A stretch of DNA of 64,000 nucleotides, taken from the NCBI GenBank assembly GCA_029747015.1, contig JAKOGI010000442.1, forward strand, positions 186,001 through 250,000. Reading direction: 5' to 3'. Below the pieces are notes generated by a model, which made no database searches, had not been told where the DNA came from, and was given only the letters and a program-made list of their open reading frames with translations. Positions 61,756-64,000 of this stretch are shown in pieces. The translations under genes were made by a program, and so were the position numbers. Every line of letters begins with the position of its first letter. The stretch's first letter is position 1. Source of the DNA: Carnegiea gigantea. Lineage: Eukaryota > Streptophyta > Magnoliopsida > Caryophyllales > Cactaceae.

Positions 61756-63135
61756 TGTTGAACGGTAAATTTACTCATTTTATGTGCCTCTTTCACCTAC
61801 TTTTTGCTCGTATAATAACTTAATCTTTAGGATTTTTACTTGTGTTATTTATGTTTTGTAGGAAATAACTCAACATCAAGCAAATGTCGCAAAAAGGGAC
61901 GAAGAAGGGACAAAACAGCGAAAACCGACGAAAACCGGCAAAAGGGGGCAAAACCGGGGGAAAACGGACCACCGTGCCAGCAATGTGGCACGGTGTGGCC
62001 GTGCCACGTGGCACGGCCGTACCACCTGACCGTGCCACATGGCACGGTCGTGCCTCCCCCCAGTTTTGCCGTCTGCTCGGCTTTCTATTTAAGCTTCGTT
62101 CGGGCGTCTGTTTGAGGGGATCGCTCGGAGGTTCTTCTAGGCGATTTTTAGGGTAGTTTAGTTTAGGTTTTAGCGAATAAAAACTCCATTGAGGGAGATC
62201 AGTTTAGGATTGAAGATTGTATTCTTGGATTCAACCTTTGGATTTCAAGTTCCTTCATCAATTCAAGACTAAGTTTTCTCCTCTTTTATCTCTCTAGTTT
62301 TTATGTTCTTGTTATTTATGTTTTGTTGTTTTAATTCTTGTATTTACTTTGTTTAGTTTTTGTTGTTAATTTATGTTATTTACTTGTTTAAATTCGTTTT
62401 TATTTCATTTCCTTCGCTTTGTTCTTCAAGTTCTTGTTCTTGTTGGTTAGTTCAGGTTTCGATGTGTTTTTGATGTTTGGTTAGTAGATTGCGTTGGCTT
62501 GGGTTGTGATTAGTCTCTTGATGGCTAATTAATCTTGTACTAGGCCTAACCATACCCAATCTATGCTTAGAACCTAAAGTTTTCCTTCATGCCCACCCAA
62601 GTGTTTGATGAAATGCCTGGGAGGGTTTTCATTCATATTTTTGGGCGATTGACTTATGCTGAGAGGTGAGGTCAATTTGCTAGTGTGGGAGAGGGAATGG
62701 CCGAGTTCGGGACACGAAAGTAGTATCCGAATCGAGCTAGGTCCGGGGTTGCTAGTTTGTGGTCTAATTCGACTAACCCTACGAAAGTAGGTGGTTACGC
62801 GAGTTAGACTAGCCCATGACCCTTGAGAGAGAGCTTGGTTGATCTTTGATGGTGCAACCGACCATCTCTAGTTCGTAGTATGGTTTGGGTAGGTTAGGAC
62901 TCGTCTTGGTTAGTTGGTTCATCCATTGGTAAAATCACAACTCCAAGTCGCTTGTTTCTGTGTTTGTAGCGTAGTTTAGTTCCCCTCCTTCACCGTTGAT
63001 CTCGCCTAGATTGAGACGCTCTAGTGAACTCTGGCTGTTGGAAACACAATTCCCTGCGGACGACACCCCAAGTACTCAATGATACACCTTGCACTTGGGG
63101 TCTATAAATATTAAAACTCTGTGTTTCTTGCAACA
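61756..63135 (+). repeat. 3' LTR of Athila derivative
   Basis: 1,380 bp, starting TGTTGAACGG and ending TTGCAACA. 61975-62052 is a dense run of GTGGCAC/GTGCCAC palindromes not present in LTR 1 except for one unit. It is followed by AGTTTTTGGC, the ten bases that normally follow the 5' LTR. Confidence 0.9.
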
Positions 63136-63145
63136 AGTTTTTGGC

Positions 63146-63382
63146 CGTGCCACATTGCTGGCACGGTGGTCCGTTTTCCCCCGGTTTTGCCCCCTTTTGT
63201 CGGTTTTCGTCGATTTTCGCTGTTTTGTCCCGTCTTCGTCCCTTTTTGCGACGTTTGCTTGATTTTGAGTTATTTCCTACGAAACATAAATAAAACAAGT
63301 AAAAATTCTAAAGATTAAGTTATTATACGAGCAAATAGTGGGTGAAAGAGGCACGTAAAATGGGTAAATTTACCGTTCAACA
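63146..63382 (-). repeat. Inverted partial LTR of the Athila derivative
   Basis: Reverse complement of the first about 240 bp of the LTR. It starts at 63382 with TGTTGAACGG and ends in the GTGGCACGG palindrome region, joined to AGTTTTTGGC at the right side of LTR 2. Confidence 0.92.
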
Positions 63383-63406
63383 GGGGATTTCTAGGTTTAT
63401 TGGGTG

Positions 63407-64000
63407 TAAGAGGCGTGTATTTATTTAAATGTGTGTATGAGAGAGAGAGGGAGAGATGCATGGGTTTTGGGAAAAGTTAAATTTTTTTTCAAATTCTCAG
63501 GGGTAAGTGACGGATTCTGTCACAAATTTAACAAAATCTGACGGGATATTTCATAATCCGCCACAATCAAGTCACATCAATTGATTGTGCAATCATTTTG
63601 CTAGACAGTTCCATTTAAAAATCTATCCTTATATGTCAAATTTTGCCTTGGTTAACGCAAAAAGCATGGCTTGTCAAACTACTTTCTTTTCGGTCAACAT
63701 TCCGATTAAATTACTGACCACATTTCTTTCTGTCAAAAATATCCGTTAACAATTGAATGCAATCTTGTAGAAGATTTATTTGTTCGTATAGGAATTGTTA
63801 TTCTTTTAGACGATTACAAAAATATTTACATACTCTACTAATGTTTAGGACACTGTAGAATATTATGAACAATTAAAAGTGTGTGTTTAAGAAAGTTTAA
63901 GTATCACCTAGAAAGCTCTACATGTTTCTAAAAGGTGTCTCAGCAACTCGAATAGACAATTTGGAATGACATAAAGGGTTCCAGAAACTCGACATGTGAC
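63407..64000. other. Non-coding right edge
   Basis: 63440-63455 is a short GA run. 63500-63760 has repeated TGACGG/CTGTCAC/TCCGCCAC motifs that could be the right subterminal part of the possible second CACTA. After 63772 I recognise nothing. Confidence 0.4.

Larger units (their letters stand above)
56974..63382 (+). mobile_element. Athila-type Ty3/Gypsy derivative, gag only, with inverted LTR piece at its right end
   Basis: LTR 1 (56974-58304), primer site TGGCGCCGTTGCCGGGGA for tRNA-Asp (typical of Athila/Tat), gag (58576-59616), a 2-kb region without pol, LTR 2 (61756-63135), ten bases of primer-site region (AGTTTTTGGC, 63136-63145), then the first 240 bp of an LTR in inverted orientation (63382 back to 63146). 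The LTR ends pair as TGTTG/CAACA. Lack of pol makes it non-autonomous. The abnormal right end and the 24-bp flanking duplication suggest capture of an aberrant cDNA rather than normal integration. Confidence 0.88.
52075..63772 (+). mobile_element. Possible degenerate CACTA-like element enclosing other insertions
   Basis: The left end reads CGCTACAAGAAAATAG, one base from the CACTA consensus start. The right end reads ...TCTTGTAGAA, two bases from the consensus end. The next 300 bp on the left and the last 250 bp on the right share short motifs (TGACGGA, GTCACAAATT). I find no matching 3-bp target duplication and no transposase. The TRIM, solo LTR C and the Athila derivative all lie between these ends. 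Treat it as a hypothesis. Confidence 0.35.

Overview
The window is repeat-dense plant nuclear DNA and I recognise no host gene in it. The families present (Maximus/SIRE-like Ty1/Copia, Athila-type Ty3/Gypsy with a tRNA-Asp primer site, LARD-like elements with 3.8-kb LTRs, CACTA and TRIM elements) point to a flowering plant, probably a eudicot with a large genome. The species cannot be read from the sequence. | Left half (1-37,045) is a stack of nested retroelements. The outermost layer is a decayed large-LTR element (old LARD, about 4,704-37,045). A minus-strand Copia element (copy 1, runs off the left edge, ends at 4,698) sits in its 5' part. A younger LARD (6,691-31,766, target duplication ATAAG) is inserted further along. 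That younger LARD was itself hit twice: by a plus-strand copy of the same Copia family (copy 2, 8,326-19,068, target duplication TTTGT) inside its left LTR, and by a 3.4-kb gag-only element (24,052-27,435, target duplication GGATG) inside its non-coding interior. The intact right LTR of the young LARD preserves the empty Copia target site at 29,583. | Right half (37,046-64,000) holds three solo LTRs of one further family (38,445-41,239 minus; 49,426-52,020 plus; 53,181-56,389 plus, the last inside a TRIM) and a 6.9-kb CACTA DNA transposon (41,772-48,652). The CACTA carries a five-exon Ptta/En/Spm-type accessory gene but only a stub of its main transposase. Its ends are packed with interrupted palindromes GGTCTC-N5-GAGACC. 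A gag-only Athila derivative (56,974-63,382) ends abnormally in an inverted piece of its own LTR and is flanked by a 24-bp target duplication. A second, degenerate CACTA-like element may enclose 52,075-63,772. | Coding potential is almost all transposon-derived. Both Copia copies are broken by stops and frameshifts. The gag-only ORFs at 25,574-26,077 and 58,576-59,616 and the spliced CACTA gene at 45,781-47,909 are the only substantial uninterrupted reading frames. The gag-only elements, the LARDs, the TRIM and the CACTA all lack their own polymerase or transposase, so they would depend on proteins from relatives elsewhere.
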